Source: an uncultured Oscillospiraceae bacterium (GTDB lineage Bacteria > Bacillota > Clostridia > Oscillospirales > Acutalibacteraceae). From it: a stretch of 42,596 bases of DNA. The DNA lies in the NCBI GenBank assembly GCA_959596515.1, contig CAUFXR010000010.1, positions 1-42,596 of the forward strand, in the 5' to 3' direction. The first letter of the stretch is position 1. Each line of letters opens with the position of its first letter. The position numbers were made by a program, and so were the translations under genes. The notes under the pieces were generated by a model. The model had not been told where the DNA came from, searched no databases, and saw only the letters and a program-made list of their open reading frames with translations. Below are positions 1 to 8,557 of the stretch, one piece after another.

Positions 1-1471
1 GCTTTTCCTTTTTAAACCACTGGCGGATTTTGTTCCTCGCCTCGCTGGTTTTTACGATTTTAAGCCAATCGCGGCTAGGACCGTGATTTTCCTCCTTAGT
101 GGTAAGCACATCGATAATCTCGCCTGTTTTTACCTTATAATCAATCGGGACAATTCTGCCATCCACCTTAGCGCCGATCATCCGATTGCCTACAGCGCTG
201 TGAATCGCATAAGCAAAATCGATTACCGTTGATCCAATCGGTAAGCTGATAACGTCCCCTTTCGGCGTAAATACAAAAACTTCCTCCGGCGCCAGATCTG
301 TCTTAATGGTCCGCACAAGTTCAGTGGAATCCACCGTATCCTGCTGGTTTTCTAGCATTTGACGGACCCACATAAGCCTTTGCTCGAAGGAGTCGCTTTT
401 GGTAAGGCCCAGCTTATATTTCCAGTGAGCGGCGATACCATACTCCGCGGTATGGTGCATCTCCCAGGTACGAATCTGAACTTCAAAGGGGACTCCCTCT
501 TTTCCCAACACGGTCGTATGCAGGGACTGATAAAGGTTCGGCTTGGGCGTGGAAATATAATCCTTAAAACGGTTGGGAATCGGACGATACATATCGTGAA
601 TCATTCCCAAAACATTGTAGCAGTCATTTAAAGAGTCTACAATCACCCGCACGGCGTAAATATCGTAAATCTCCTCCATAGACTTTCCTTGGACAAACAC
701 CTTGCGGTAAATGCCATTAATGCTCTTTACGCGGCCCTCAAGATGCACATTGGGAATCACACTGCTGACACGTTCATAAATCTGTTTTTTGATCTTATTG
801 ATAAATTCTTCCCGTTCACCTGATTTCATGGCCAAGGCGCTTTCGATTTCGTGATACCCGATCGGATCTAAATAACGAAGAGAAATATCCTCCATTTCCT
901 CCTTAAGCGCCCGGATACCCAACCGATGAGCAATAGGAGCGTAAACTTCCATTGTTTCTAGGGCTTTATCCCGGCGTTTTTGATCCGGCATAAATTCAAT
1001 TGTGCGCATATTGTGAAGCCGATCCGCCAGCTTGATAATAATTACTCGAATATCATCCGCCATAGCGATAAGCATTTTCCTCAGGTTTTCCGCCTGCTGC
1101 TCCTCACGGGAGGAATAGGGAATCCGTCCCAACTTTGTGACGCCGTCTGTTAAATTGGCGACTTCCGTACCGAACAGTTTTCTGATTTCCTCTAAACCGA
1201 CAGGTGTATCCTCCACCACGTCGTGCAACAGGGAAGCCACAATAGACTCGGTATCCATACCCAATTCGACTAAAATATAAGCAACAGAAATCGGATGCAG
1301 AATATACGGCACGCCGGAACGGCGCTTCTGATCGCCATGGGATTTGAGGGCGAACTGATACGCTCTATCGATTTTTTCCATATCGAAATCACGGTCGCTG
1401 GCCAATAAAAGCGATTTTAACTCTTCATAAGAGTGATCGACCTTTTTATCCAAACGATGACCTTCAGGCAT
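1..1471 (-). CDS. relA: Bifunctional (p)ppGpp synthetase/hydrolase Rel (3' end off window)
   Basis: Makes and degrades the stringent-response alarmone (p)ppGpp. My own translation from ATG at 1471 stays open for 490 codons to the window edge. Visible in order: the hydrolase domain with the HD pair at residues 83-84 (LLHDVVEDT); the synthetase domain with RFKD at 301-304 and the YQSLHTT and EVQIRT blocks; and a TGS domain from about residue 397. RFKD is the RxKD signature of bifunctional Rel enzymes, as opposed to the ExDD of monofunctional RelA. The C-terminal zinc-finger and ACT domains would lie outside the window. The start has a GGAGGTG-type site just upstream and overlaps the recJ stop by 8 nt, so the two are probably co-transcribed and translationally coupled. 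The apt gene often found between recJ and rel in Bacillus is absent. Confidence 0.95.
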   Translation of the reverse strand, partial: MPEGHRLDKKVDHSYEELKSLLLASDRDFDMEKIDRAYQFALKSHGDQKRRSGVPYILHPISVAYILVELGMDTESIVASLLHDVVEDTPVGLEEIRKLFGTEVANLTDGVTKLGRIPYSSREEQQAENLRKMLIAMADDIRVIIIKLADRLHNMRTIEFMPDQKRRDKALETMEVYAPIAHRLGIRALKEEMEDISLRYLDPIGYHEIESALAMKSGEREEFINKIKKQIYERVSSVIPNVHLEGRVKSINGIYRKVFVQGKSMEEIYDIYAVRVIVDSLNDCYNVLGMIHDMYRPIPNRFKDYISTPKPNLYQSLHTTVLGKEGVPFEVQIRTWEMHHTAEYGIAAHWKYKLGLTKSDSFEQRLMWVRQMLENQQDTVDSTELVRTIKTDLAPEEVFVFTPKGDVISLPIGSTVIDFAYAIHSAVGNRMIGAKVDGRIVPIDYKVKTGEIIDVLTTKEENHGPSRDWLKIVKTSEARNKIRQWFKKEK

Positions 1472-3536
1472 TCCGCACACCTCCTTTTTCTTTGTGAGTT
1501 CTTAGCTCCTGCAATAAGATAGAATCATCCAGATTCACTTTTTGGGTAACTTCCTTTAAAGAGACCTGATAAAGTGATCCTTCGATATGTAGCGTAACTA
1601 GATTTAACTCAGCCATGACGTCTAAAATTAAACACAACGTACTGAAAGGGATCTTCCCGGCTAACCGGAAATATAAAACATCCAGTCCGTGACTCCACCC
1701 TCTTTGTTCCCGCAAATACCGGTAAACAATCGCAAACTGTTCCCGAGTCGGCAACAGTTTTTCAGTTTCCTCAGGAGAAAGAATTTCTCCTCTTCTAGCG
1801 CTTTCATAAAAAGCTTGTTCCTGAAGAAGAGCGGTTTCATCCACCCCGTGCAGCTTCAAATCTCGAATATGGACAGACAGCGATGCCTCTCCTCGATATT
1901 CATTCCGTTCCAACGTCACCGCTAAATCTAAGACATCTCCGATCTGGTAAGGAAATTCCTCCGGCGTTACGGAAAAACGCATAGCGGTAATTTTGACCTG
2001 TTCCCGCTGAAAGGTCAATCTCAGATGCTTTCGGTTGCCGCATGGGGTAATTCCTGTCAATGTCATGGAATACAAACCGAACAGCGGAGGGGGATTCCCG
2101 GTGCCAAAGGGCTCTAATAAGGATAGTTCCTCTGTAATATCCAGTGATAAGACCTGAGGCCGAAGTTTACAATCCAAAAGCAGCTTCAAGCAAGGCATCT
2201 GAGGATGCCGCTGCCCAGCATAAGCATTGATCGCTAAACGAAAATCATCAATTTTTTCCGTCTTTATCGTAATACCCGCTGCCATTGGATGACCGCCGAA
2301 ACGGACTAGATGGTTTCTGCAAGCATAAACGGCGTCTGAAAGGGAGAAACCTTCTACACTGCGGCCAGAGCCTCTGGAAAGATCGCCTTCTCGAGAAATG
2401 ATAATACAGGGTTTTCCGTATTTTTCCACAATTCGAGAGGCGACAATTCCGATTACGCCCCCATGCCAATTATCACCATCCACTACCAAAACCCGATCAA
2501 ACCTGCGCGCAGGATGCGTTTGTAAGTATTCTTCGATCTGGAGAGCAATCTCCCCTTCGATCTTCTGGCGCCGTTGATTCTGCTCACCGATTTCTTTTGC
2601 TAGGTTCTCCGCTTCCTCTGGATACTCGGAAAGGAGAAGTTTTACCGCTTGCCGCGAAGAACCTAATCTGCCCGCCGCATTGATCCTGGGCACCAGCGAA
2701 AAGGCCACGGAAGTAGAAGTCAATTTCTTGCCTTCTAAACCAGACTCCGCGATCAGTGCTTGAATCCCCGGTCGATCCGTCCGGGAAAGCTGTTCAAGAC
2801 CGTGCTTTACTAGTATTCTATTATCCTTTTCCAGGGGAACGATATCCCCGATGGTCCCAATAGCCACTAAATCTGAGTAATTTTCCAAAAGAGTGCCAAA
2901 ATCGCCATCTTTTCCTTCCAGAGCAGAAATCAGCTGAAAAGTGACCCCCACACCCGCCATATTTTTAAAAGGGCAATCACAGTCCAGCCGATGAGGATCG
3001 ACCACTGCTGCCGCAGGAGGCAAGATATCTCCCTGTTGCTGGTGATGATCGGTAATTACCGTATTTATATGTAAGGAATTGGCGTATTCCACTTCCTGGA
3101 CAGCGGCAATTCCATTGTCCACTGTGATAATCAGACGCACTCCCAGTTCTGACAATTTTCGCACGGCGTCCATATTCATACCATATCCCTCGGATTCACG
3201 TTCCGGGATATAATACATTACATCTGCCCCTAAAGATTCTAAATAGGAGTATAGTAGACTGGTTGAGGTTACGCCGTCTGCGTCATAATCACCGTAGATG
3301 CAAATTTTTTCAAATTGGTCCAGCGCCTGATGAATCCTTTTTACAGCCAAATCCATGTCATTGAGTAAAAAGGGATCAAAGCAGACCTCCGGTGTATTTA
3401 AAAAGCTCTCAATTTGTTCTTTGCTGTGAAAGCCGCGTATCACCAGCATCATTGATAAAAACTGGGATAGCCCATATGCTTGCGAAATTGTTTTCGCCAT
3501 TTCTTTATCCAGCGGCGCTGTCACCCATTGTTTCAT
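1464..3536 (-). CDS. recJ: Single-stranded-DNA-specific exonuclease RecJ
   Basis: A 5'-3' single-strand exonuclease for recombination and mismatch or base-excision repair. DHH-family motifs are clear: DYDADGVTS, VDNGIA, DHHQ, and the DHHA1 motif GGHPMAAG. An OB-like region follows, then the long C-terminal extension typical of Firmicute RecJ. I start it at ATG 3536 (690 aa). The reading frame is open 47 codons further upstream, but that extension would be read through a terminator hairpin (3602-3637) and into the end of cdaR, and a good promoter lies between (3568-3596). The ribosome site before ATG 3536 (AGGTG about 10 nt away) is only moderate. The stop overlaps the start of rel. Confidence 0.95.
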   Translation of the reverse strand: MKQWVTAPLDKEMAKTISQAYGLSQFLSMMLVIRGFHSKEQIESFLNTPEVCFDPFLLNDMDLAVKRIHQALDQFEKICIYGDYDADGVTSTSLLYSYLESLGADVMYYIPERESEGYGMNMDAVRKLSELGVRLIITVDNGIAAVQEVEYANSLHINTVITDHHQQQGDILPPAAAVVDPHRLDCDCPFKNMAGVGVTFQLISALEGKDGDFGTLLENYSDLVAIGTIGDIVPLEKDNRILVKHGLEQLSRTDRPGIQALIAESGLEGKKLTSTSVAFSLVPRINAAGRLGSSRQAVKLLLSEYPEEAENLAKEIGEQNQRRQKIEGEIALQIEEYLQTHPARRFDRVLVVDGDNWHGGVIGIVASRIVEKYGKPCIIISREGDLSRGSGRSVEGFSLSDAVYACRNHLVRFGGHPMAAGITIKTEKIDDFRLAINAYAGQRHPQMPCLKLLLDCKLRPQVLSLDITEELSLLEPFGTGNPPPLFGLYSMTLTGITPCGNRKHLRLTFQREQVKITAMRFSVTPEEFPYQIGDVLDLAVTLERNEYRGEASLSVHIRDLKLHGVDETALLQEQAFYESARRGEILSPEETEKLLPTREQFAIVYRYLREQRGWSHGLDVLYFRLAGKIPFSTLCLILDVMAELNLVTLHIEGSLYQVSLKEVTQKVNLDDSILLQELRTHKEKGGVRNA

Positions 3537-3567
3537 ACTGCAATCTACACCTACCCTATAAATAAAT

Positions 3568-3596
3568 ATTTTACCATTTTCCCCACTGTTATTCAA
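3568..3596 (-). promoter_or_regulatory. Sigma-A promoter for recJ-rel
   Basis: On the minus strand: -35 TTGAAT (3591-3596), 17-bp spacer, -10 TAAAAT (3568-3573). It lies about 32 bp upstream of the chosen recJ start and just downstream of the cdaR terminator, which fits a new transcription unit. Confidence 0.7.
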
Positions 3597-3601
3597 GCCA
3601 A

Positions 3602-3637
3602 AGAAAAAGCCCCCCGGATATTTCCGGAGAGCTTTTA
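3602..3637 (-). terminator. Intrinsic terminator of cdaA-cdaR
   Basis: Minus-strand hairpin: arm 3624-3637 pairs with arm 3606-3619 around a 4-nt loop (about 14 pairs including two G-U wobbles), followed by a U-run. The wobbles pair only in minus-strand RNA, which supports the direction. It sits within 50 bp after the cdaR stop. Confidence 0.8.
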
Positions 3638-3648
3638 AAAGATTGGAA

Positions 3649-4923
3649 TCAACCTGAGGTATCCGCGACATCCACACTTACCGTATACTGACCGTACGCC
3701 CAGCAGCCTGAGGCACCGTTTATCGAAAAGGTGACTTCCATTTCCTTGTGTCCAGTATCGCGGTTTTCAAAATCTACCGTGCCAGTAATTTTATCCGCAG
3801 TTAGAGAGTCGATCTGATCTTCCGGTCCTACGACCACAACATCTACTTTATCGGAAAGCACTGTCGGATTTTTCCCATCTGGAACATTGATACAGCTGAA
3901 CTGATCCTTGGAAACAGAAAATGTCTTTTCGGTAAAACCCGACAAATCGACGTTCACCGTTACCGTGCTGGTGTTACTCAAATTTCTGCATCCAATCGGC
4001 AACTCTACCTTTAATTCAAATTCATTGTGGTCTGGATCGATTCCCGCAAAATCAATCGGGGAAAGCTCAATCGATTTGAGTTCCGCCATAGTATCCTCTG
4101 GACCGGCGATCTCCAAAGTAGACGGAGAAACCGTCACATTGGAAGAACTGAAGCCAGACGGCATATTTTGGAAAACTGCCTTTACTGGAACCGTAGCACG
4201 TTTTAGAACAACAATATCAGCCTGAACCTCTGTGTTGCTGATGGTCAGCTGGTTATAGTCATCTGTACTCAATTGATTTCCTTCCGCATCATATAAAACG
4301 ATCGGAACCGTTATAGATTGAGAGGAAGTTAAGGTCTCGTTAATCGTATAATCAGCCTGCACCTTATCGATTTTATTTACAATGCTTTCCGGCCCTGAGA
4401 TCGTGATCTTTTCAGGAGTAAACTTAGTGGTTCCGGCAAAATACGACGGATCAGTCTTATATTGAATATTGTCTATAATTTCAAAGGATTGCTCCTTAAG
4501 CCGATCCACTAATACCTGAATGGTCTGGGGCACCAAAGAGGTCTGAGAGATTTCATATCCGCTCAGTGTCCCCTGCTGTTTTGCGGAGAGCACCAAAGTA
4601 TAGGTGCCCGCTCTGTCGATGGTTCCGGCCTGGAGAGCGGTAACCAAAATGTTTTCCTTTTGGACCTGACTGACAATAAAACTAGAACCGGAGACAGAAA
4701 CGCTGGCGGTCTGATTATCATTAAAAACCATCAGATCGTTATCTTTGGCGTTTTGAGATAACTCAATAGTTACAGGGATATCGCTGATGACCTTGTGACT
4801 TTCCGTACTGGTATTGGTCGCTGAAACCGTAAACCATAAAATAATAGAAACCATTACGGAGAAAATCATGACAAATTTATCGTTATAAAACAGACGTCCA
4901 ATGTTAAATTTATTCTTTTTCAT
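3649..4923 (-). CDS. cdaR: YbbR-domain regulator of diadenylate cyclase, CdaR
   Basis: A membrane-anchored extracytoplasmic protein that binds and modulates CdaA in Firmicutes. The 424-residue product starts with a basic stretch, then one hydrophobic anchor (about residues 17-35, FVMIFSVMVSIILWFTVSA). The rest is beta-rich with repeated YbbR-type units, each carrying a conserved V.GP or I.GPE segment (for example ITISGPESIV, LEIAGPEDTM, VVVVGPEDQI). The start has a strong GGAGGGTG site and overlaps the end of cdaA by 14 nt, so the pair is translationally coupled. The usual third gene, glmM, is not downstream; a terminator and then recJ follow. Confidence 0.93.
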   Translation of the reverse strand: MKKNKFNIGRLFYNDKFVMIFSVMVSIILWFTVSATNTSTESHKVISDIPVTIELSQNAKDNDLMVFNDNQTASVSVSGSSFIVSQVQKENILVTALQAGTIDRAGTYTLVLSAKQQGTLSGYEISQTSLVPQTIQVLVDRLKEQSFEIIDNIQYKTDPSYFAGTTKFTPEKITISGPESIVNKIDKVQADYTINETLTSSQSITVPIVLYDAEGNQLSTDDYNQLTISNTEVQADIVVLKRATVPVKAVFQNMPSGFSSSNVTVSPSTLEIAGPEDTMAELKSIELSPIDFAGIDPDHNEFELKVELPIGCRNLSNTSTVTVNVDLSGFTEKTFSVSKDQFSCINVPDGKNPTVLSDKVDVVVVGPEDQIDSLTADKITGTVDFENRDTGHKEMEVTFSINGASGCWAYGQYTVSVDVADTSG

Positions 4924-5794
4924 CTTTTTTCACCCTCCTGAAGGAAGAGAAAATCGGCCTGCGGTCGCCGTCCTCCGCCACATCGGGAAGGATTTCGTTT
5001 TCCAACGCACCCTTCAGCGTTTCTCTTGTATAATTGCGGGTAATCACTCCGTTAATCGCCAAAGAAATCGTTCCGGTTTCCTCTGAAACCACCAAAATGA
5101 CAGCATCGGAATTTTCGCTCATTCCTACTGCCGCTCTATGGCGTGTTCCCAAATCCACACTCAGGGAGTCATTTTTTGTCAAAGGTAAAATACACCCCGC
5201 CGCGTAGATCATTCCATTGCGGATAATCATAGCGCCATCGTGCAAAGGAGCCTTATTAAAAAAGATATTTCCTATGATCTGCGCTGAAGGGGTAGCATTA
5301 ACAACTGTGCCAGTGTCCACAATTTCTCCAAGTTTGGTCTGCCGTTCAAAAACGATTAAAGCACCTGTTTTGGATTTTTGGAAAGAAGCCGCAGCCTCCA
5401 CGACCGCATTGATACACCTTTTCTCTTGCTGTAAAAGAGACTCTCCCTCTTTGACAACGCTGAAGGTTCGAGCGCCGATTTTAGTACGACCAATATGCTC
5501 CAACGCGCGACGAAGCTCAGGCTGGAAAACCACAAGCAACGCGATGATACCAAATTGAAAAAAGTTATCCAACAGAGTGCTGATCATTTTTAAATTTAGC
5601 TGAGAACTGAGAGCCCATGCGATCATCATGATCAAAAGACCTTTTACTAATTGCTCGGCGCGGGTTTCACGGACTAACTTAATTAAGCTATATATTAAAA
5701 AAGCCACAACGACAATATCCAGCACATCAACCGCGCGGAATTGTCGCATAAGTTCTAAAAAGGCATTAAAAATGTTAGTAATGAACTCCCCCAT
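4910..5794 (-). CDS. cdaA: Diadenylate cyclase CdaA (c-di-AMP synthase)
   Basis: Condenses two ATP into c-di-AMP, the second messenger for potassium, osmotic and cell-wall homeostasis. The 294-residue protein has three predicted N-terminal membrane segments (about 23-41, 50-66 and 78-92). A DAC (DisA_N) catalytic domain follows, with the DGA motif at 186-188 and RHR at 218-220, both intact, so it should be active. The start has GAAGG a few bases upstream. It overlaps cdaR by 14 nt and is the first gene of its unit. Confidence 0.95.
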   Translation of the reverse strand: MGEFITNIFNAFLELMRQFRAVDVLDIVVVAFLIYSLIKLVRETRAEQLVKGLLIMMIAWALSSQLNLKMISTLLDNFFQFGIIALLVVFQPELRRALEHIGRTKIGARTFSVVKEGESLLQQEKRCINAVVEAAASFQKSKTGALIVFERQTKLGEIVDTGTVVNATPSAQIIGNIFFNKAPLHDGAMIIRNGMIYAAGCILPLTKNDSLSVDLGTRHRAAVGMSENSDAVILVVSEETGTISLAINGVITRNYTRETLKGALENEILPDVAEDGDRRPIFSSFRRVKKDEKE

Positions 5795-5847
5795 ACTTGC
5801 CTTCTTTCCTTCGCCTAAACAAGCTGAATGTTTTTATTTCCCATTTT

Positions 5848-5875
5848 ATTTTAACATATCTAATACGTTATGCAA
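5848..5875 (-). promoter_or_regulatory. Probable sigma-A promoter for cdaA-cdaR
   Basis: Minus strand: -35 TTGCAT (5870-5875), 16-bp spacer, -10 TAAAAT (5848-5853), in the 92-bp AT-rich gap between the desulfurase stop and cdaA. No terminator is evident in this gap, so read-through from upstream is possible as well. Confidence 0.5.
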
Positions 5876-5886
5876 CCTTTTCTATA

Positions 5887-7029
5887 CTATTTTTTTGCGA
5901 TTTTTGCCACTACATTCACCAGGAAGTCGATTTCCTGCTCTTTGCTGAACAGGGAAGGACACACTCTCACCGCACCGGTTTCCAAAGTACCGGCAAATTT
6001 ATGGGCTTCTGGAGCGCAGTGGATTCCAGCCCGAACAAAAATTTGATGTTGATTCAACTGCATCGAAACCTCTTCGCTGGGCATTTCCGCAACATTAAAG
6101 GAAAGCAAAGGCACAAAATCCGGAAATTCTGGTCTTGGCATAAATAACTTTACATTTTTTATCGATGATAATTTATCATACAAGCGGAGCATCAATCTTT
6201 GCTCATATCTCGCGATTGTCTCGGCTTTTTTCTTGGTAACATATTCGATACCGGCTCGTAATCCGGCAATTCCTGGCATGTTAGGAGTCCCACTTTCCAT
6301 TCGGTCTGGCATAGTTTCCGGCTGGATCAAGGAAATGGAGTTTGTTCCAGTACCACCTTCGATGATAGTAGAAAGCTTATCCCCATTGGACGTAATAAGA
6401 AGACCGGTACCCATAGGGCCGTACAAACCTTTATGGCCGGCAACACATAAATAATCAATCCGGCTATCCTGAACATCGATGGGCAAAATTCCTGCTGTTT
6501 GAGCCGCGTCAACTAAAATCGGAATACCATATTCCTTACCCATAGCTGAAATTCTTTCAATAGGAAGCCGAATTCCCCACACATTAGAAGCGTGCATACA
6601 AACGATTAATTTTGTCTTTGCGTTCAGGGCTTTTCGGAAGCCATCGAGAGTCGCATCGCTGTCTCCGGGAACCACCTGTGCCTGAGTATAGCTGACCCCT
6701 TGCTGACGCAAAGCCTCCAAGGGCCTCATGACGGCATTGTGCTCTAAGCAGGAGACCACCACATGGTCGCCTGGTTTTAAAAGCCCCTTTAGCACTAAAT
6801 TGATAGCGTGGGTACAGTTTAAAGTAAACGCCACATTTTCAGGGCCCTCCGCATGGAAAAGATTAGCTGCGGCAACCCGACAGCGGTATTCCTCTTCCGC
6901 TGCGGCCATGGACATTTTATGGCCGCTCCTTCCTGGATTAGCCCCGTATTTTTGCATAGCGGTCCTTACAGCATTGGTCACCGATAGAGGTTTCGGATAC
7001 GTGGTGGCAGCGTTATCAAAGTAGATCAT
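5887..7029 (-). CDS. Cysteine desulfurase family protein (class V aminotransferase)
   Basis: A PLP enzyme likely to remove sulfur (or selenium) from cysteine (selenocysteine) as a persulfide. In the 380-residue product the PLP lysine is K200 in AGHKGLYGP, the cofactor aspartate lies in LVDAAQTAG, and the catalytic cysteine is C338 in RAGIHCAPE, an arrangement like the group II (SufS-like) enzymes. I choose ATG 7029: it has GGGAGGAG 5 nt upstream and overlaps the DUF3343 stop as ATGA. A TTG five codons further up is less likely. The family resembles the TIGR01977-type desulfurases that have been linked to selenium-dependent molybdenum hydroxylases; that link is from family knowledge and is not shown here. 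No SufU or IscU scaffold is adjacent. Confidence 0.88.
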   Translation of the reverse strand: MIYFDNAATTYPKPLSVTNAVRTAMQKYGANPGRSGHKMSMAAAEEEYRCRVAAANLFHAEGPENVAFTLNCTHAINLVLKGLLKPGDHVVVSCLEHNAVMRPLEALRQQGVSYTQAQVVPGDSDATLDGFRKALNAKTKLIVCMHASNVWGIRLPIERISAMGKEYGIPILVDAAQTAGILPIDVQDSRIDYLCVAGHKGLYGPMGTGLLITSNGDKLSTIIEGGTGTNSISLIQPETMPDRMESGTPNMPGIAGLRAGIEYVTKKKAETIARYEQRLMLRLYDKLSSIKNVKLFMPRPEFPDFVPLLSFNVAEMPSEEVSMQLNQHQIFVRAGIHCAPEAHKFAGTLETGAVRVCPSLFSKEQEIDFLVNVVAKIAKK

Positions 7030-7256
7030 TGGGACTCCTCCCAATCGGTTCTGCCCACTATTTTTATCCCGTGGGTGTGAAGAAGATTTTCTGCCTCATT
7101 GATCCGTTTGGGAACGTATAAACTGTAGCCGCAGCCGCCATTTCTTTCTATTTTAGGCGTCCTTTCTATATATGCCGCAATTCCATTGCTGATCAACAGC
7201 TCTCTGGCCTTCATCGCATAAGTGATGGAGCTGACCATGATCAATGGCTTGCCCAT
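7026..7256 (-). CDS. DUF3343 small protein, putative Se/S carrier
   Basis: A 76-residue protein of the DUF3343 (PF11823, putative Se/S carrier-like) type. It has a short ferredoxin-like alpha/beta pattern (SSITYAMKARELL... GIAAYIERTPK) and the conserved GGCGYSLYVP block, whose single cysteine is the likely carrier residue. The start at ATG 7256 follows GAGGTG; a GTG three codons earlier overlaps that site and is rejected. It shares ATGA with the downstream cysteine desulfurase, so they are made together. I infer that it takes persulfide or selenide from that enzyme; nothing in the sequence proves the substrate. Confidence 0.8.
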   Translation of the reverse strand: MGKPLIMVSSITYAMKARELLISNGIAAYIERTPKIERNGGCGYSLYVPKRINEAENLLHTHGIKIVGRTDWEESQ

Positions 7257-7268
7257 AAATATCACCTC

Positions 7269-7291
7269 ACTGTTTTAGGTTATAAAACAGT
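7269..7291. promoter_or_regulatory. 9-bp palindrome just upstream of the DUF3343 ribosome site
   Basis: ACTGTTTTA (7269-7277) and its perfect reverse complement (7283-7291) are separated by 5 nt. It lies directly before the GAGGTG ribosome site, so it could be an operator or an RNA hairpin controlling translation. There is no U-run, so it is not a terminator. Confidence 0.45.
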
Positions 7292-7322
7292 ATATGCAGT
7301 GAAATAGATTCTGCTTATCCAA

Positions 7323-7790
7323 TCAGGCGATTAAGCAGACCGCATGGGCGGCAATTCCTTCTAATGCGCCGGTAAACCCCAATCCTTCTTCTGTGGTCGC
7401 TTTTATATTTACGCAATCCACAGGGATTTCACACACTCTTGCTAAATTTTCCCGCATTTTCGCGAGATAGTGCATCAGCTTGGGCTTTTGAGCTAATATG
7501 GTGGCGTCAATATTCTCGATATGGTAATTTTTCTCTTTCAGTAGACGGCATACCTGTTTTAAAAGTTCAAGACTATTGGCTCCCAAATATCGAGGATCGG
7601 AATCTGGAAAATGCTGGCCGATATCTCCCAGAGCGGCCGCTCCCAGTAAGGAATCCATAACCGCGTGGGTCAGGACATCCGCATCTGAATGGCCCAGTAA
7701 TCCCTTTTCATAAGGAATTTCCACGCCTCCTAAAATCAATTTTCTATCTTCCGTTAAACGGTGAACGTCATATCCGTGGCCGATTCTCAC
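7323..7790 (-). CDS. ispF: 2-C-methyl-D-erythritol 2,4-cyclodiphosphate synthase IspF
   Basis: Fifth step of the MEP isoprenoid pathway: cyclises CDP-methylerythritol 2-phosphate with release of CMP. The 155-residue length is standard. Visible: GHGYDVHR with the metal-binding Asp and His at 8 and 10, HSDADVLTHAVMDSLLGA, DIGQHFPD, and the C-terminal TTEEGLGFTG block. It starts with GTG, sharing GTGA with the ispD stop, so it is translationally coupled to ispD as in many bacteria. Confidence 0.97.
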   Translation of the reverse strand: MRIGHGYDVHRLTEDRKLILGGVEIPYEKGLLGHSDADVLTHAVMDSLLGAAALGDIGQHFPDSDPRYLGANSLELLKQVCRLLKEKNYHIENIDATILAQKPKLMHYLAKMRENLARVCEIPVDCVNIKATTEEGLGFTGALEGIAAHAVCLIA

Positions 7791-8488
7791 GCGTCTTCCT
7801 CCCTCAAGCGTAAAATATACTCTCCAAGCGCCAGGTCATCCCTGGTGGTAATTTTTATATTTTCATAAGATCCCATACAGAGATGGACCTTTACTCCCAA
7901 CTGCTCAATCAGCTGGCAATCATCCGTGTAATCAGATTGATCCTGTTCCGCCTTTTCCATGGCTCTCTGATAAACAGTTTTCTCAAACACCTGCGGCGTT
8001 TGCACATTCCACATAAAGGTCCTGCTGGGAGTATCCTTCACATAACCTTCCGCATCCACCACTTTAATGGTATCCTTAACCGGGACCCCAAGGGAAGAAG
8101 CGCCAAAGCGAATACCATCTGTCACGGATCTTTGAATATCATCCGAGGTAATCAGCGCCCGGGCACCGTCGTGAATGGCGAAATGGGTTGTCCTTTCATC
8201 AGCGGCCCGTATTCCTTGAAACACCGACTGCTGGCGAGTACTTCCCCCTGGTACCGCGGCCGCCAGTTTACGAATACCAAAAGTCCGGGCGATTTCCGTC
8301 ATTTCTTCTTGCTCTTCCTCACGGCATACCAGAACAATCTCATGAATACAAGCTGTCTTCTCAAAAGCCAGTAGTGTCCTTGCGATCACAGGCATTCCTT
8401 TTAAATCCAGCAGCAATTTGTTTTTAGAGCTTTTCATTCGGCTAGAACTCCCGGCCGCTACAATCAAAGCTGTAACAAATGATTTCAT
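7787..8488 (-). CDS. ispD: 2-C-methyl-D-erythritol 4-phosphate cytidylyltransferase IspD
   Basis: Third step of the MEP pathway: transfers CMP from CTP to methylerythritol phosphate. The 233-residue protein opens with the nucleotidyltransferase loop VAAGSSSRMKSSKNK, followed by the HDGARAL block, the VKDTIK block and the TPQVF block. The start at 8488 has AAGGAGAG 5 nt upstream. It immediately follows the terminator of the oxidoreductase operon and overlaps ispF. I see no strong separate promoter, so it may rely on leakage through that terminator. Confidence 0.96.
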   Translation of the reverse strand: MKSFVTALIVAAGSSSRMKSSKNKLLLDLKGMPVIARTLLAFEKTACIHEIVLVCREEEQEEMTEIARTFGIRKLAAAVPGGSTRQQSVFQGIRAADERTTHFAIHDGARALITSDDIQRSVTDGIRFGASSLGVPVKDTIKVVDAEGYVKDTPSRTFMWNVQTPQVFEKTVYQRAMEKAEQDQSDYTDDCQLIEQLGVKVHLCMGSYENIKITTRDDLALGEYILRLREEDA

Positions 8489-8510
8489 GTTTTCTCTCCT
8501 TGAAGTGCAG

Positions 8511-8545
8511 AAAAGCCAGAAGAAAAGAACTCTCTCCTGGCTTTT
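8511..8545 (-). terminator. Probable terminator of the 2-oxoacid oxidoreductase operon
   Basis: Arms 8511-8519 and 8537-8545 (AAAAGCCAG and its complement) form a 9-bp stem with a 17-nt loop, and the stem ends in U residues in both directions. It lies 13 bp after the gamma-subunit stop and 23 bp before ispD. Confidence 0.65.
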
Positions 8546-8557
8546 TTGATTCTTAAA

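Noticed and set aside
359..631. Open frame on plus inside rel.
   Set aside because: It lies entirely inside the well-supported rel gene on the other strand and is a shadow of it.
7883..8374. 163-codon plus-strand frame inside ispD.
   Set aside because: Antisense to a full-length, motif-complete ispD; no ribosome site of note and no family pattern.
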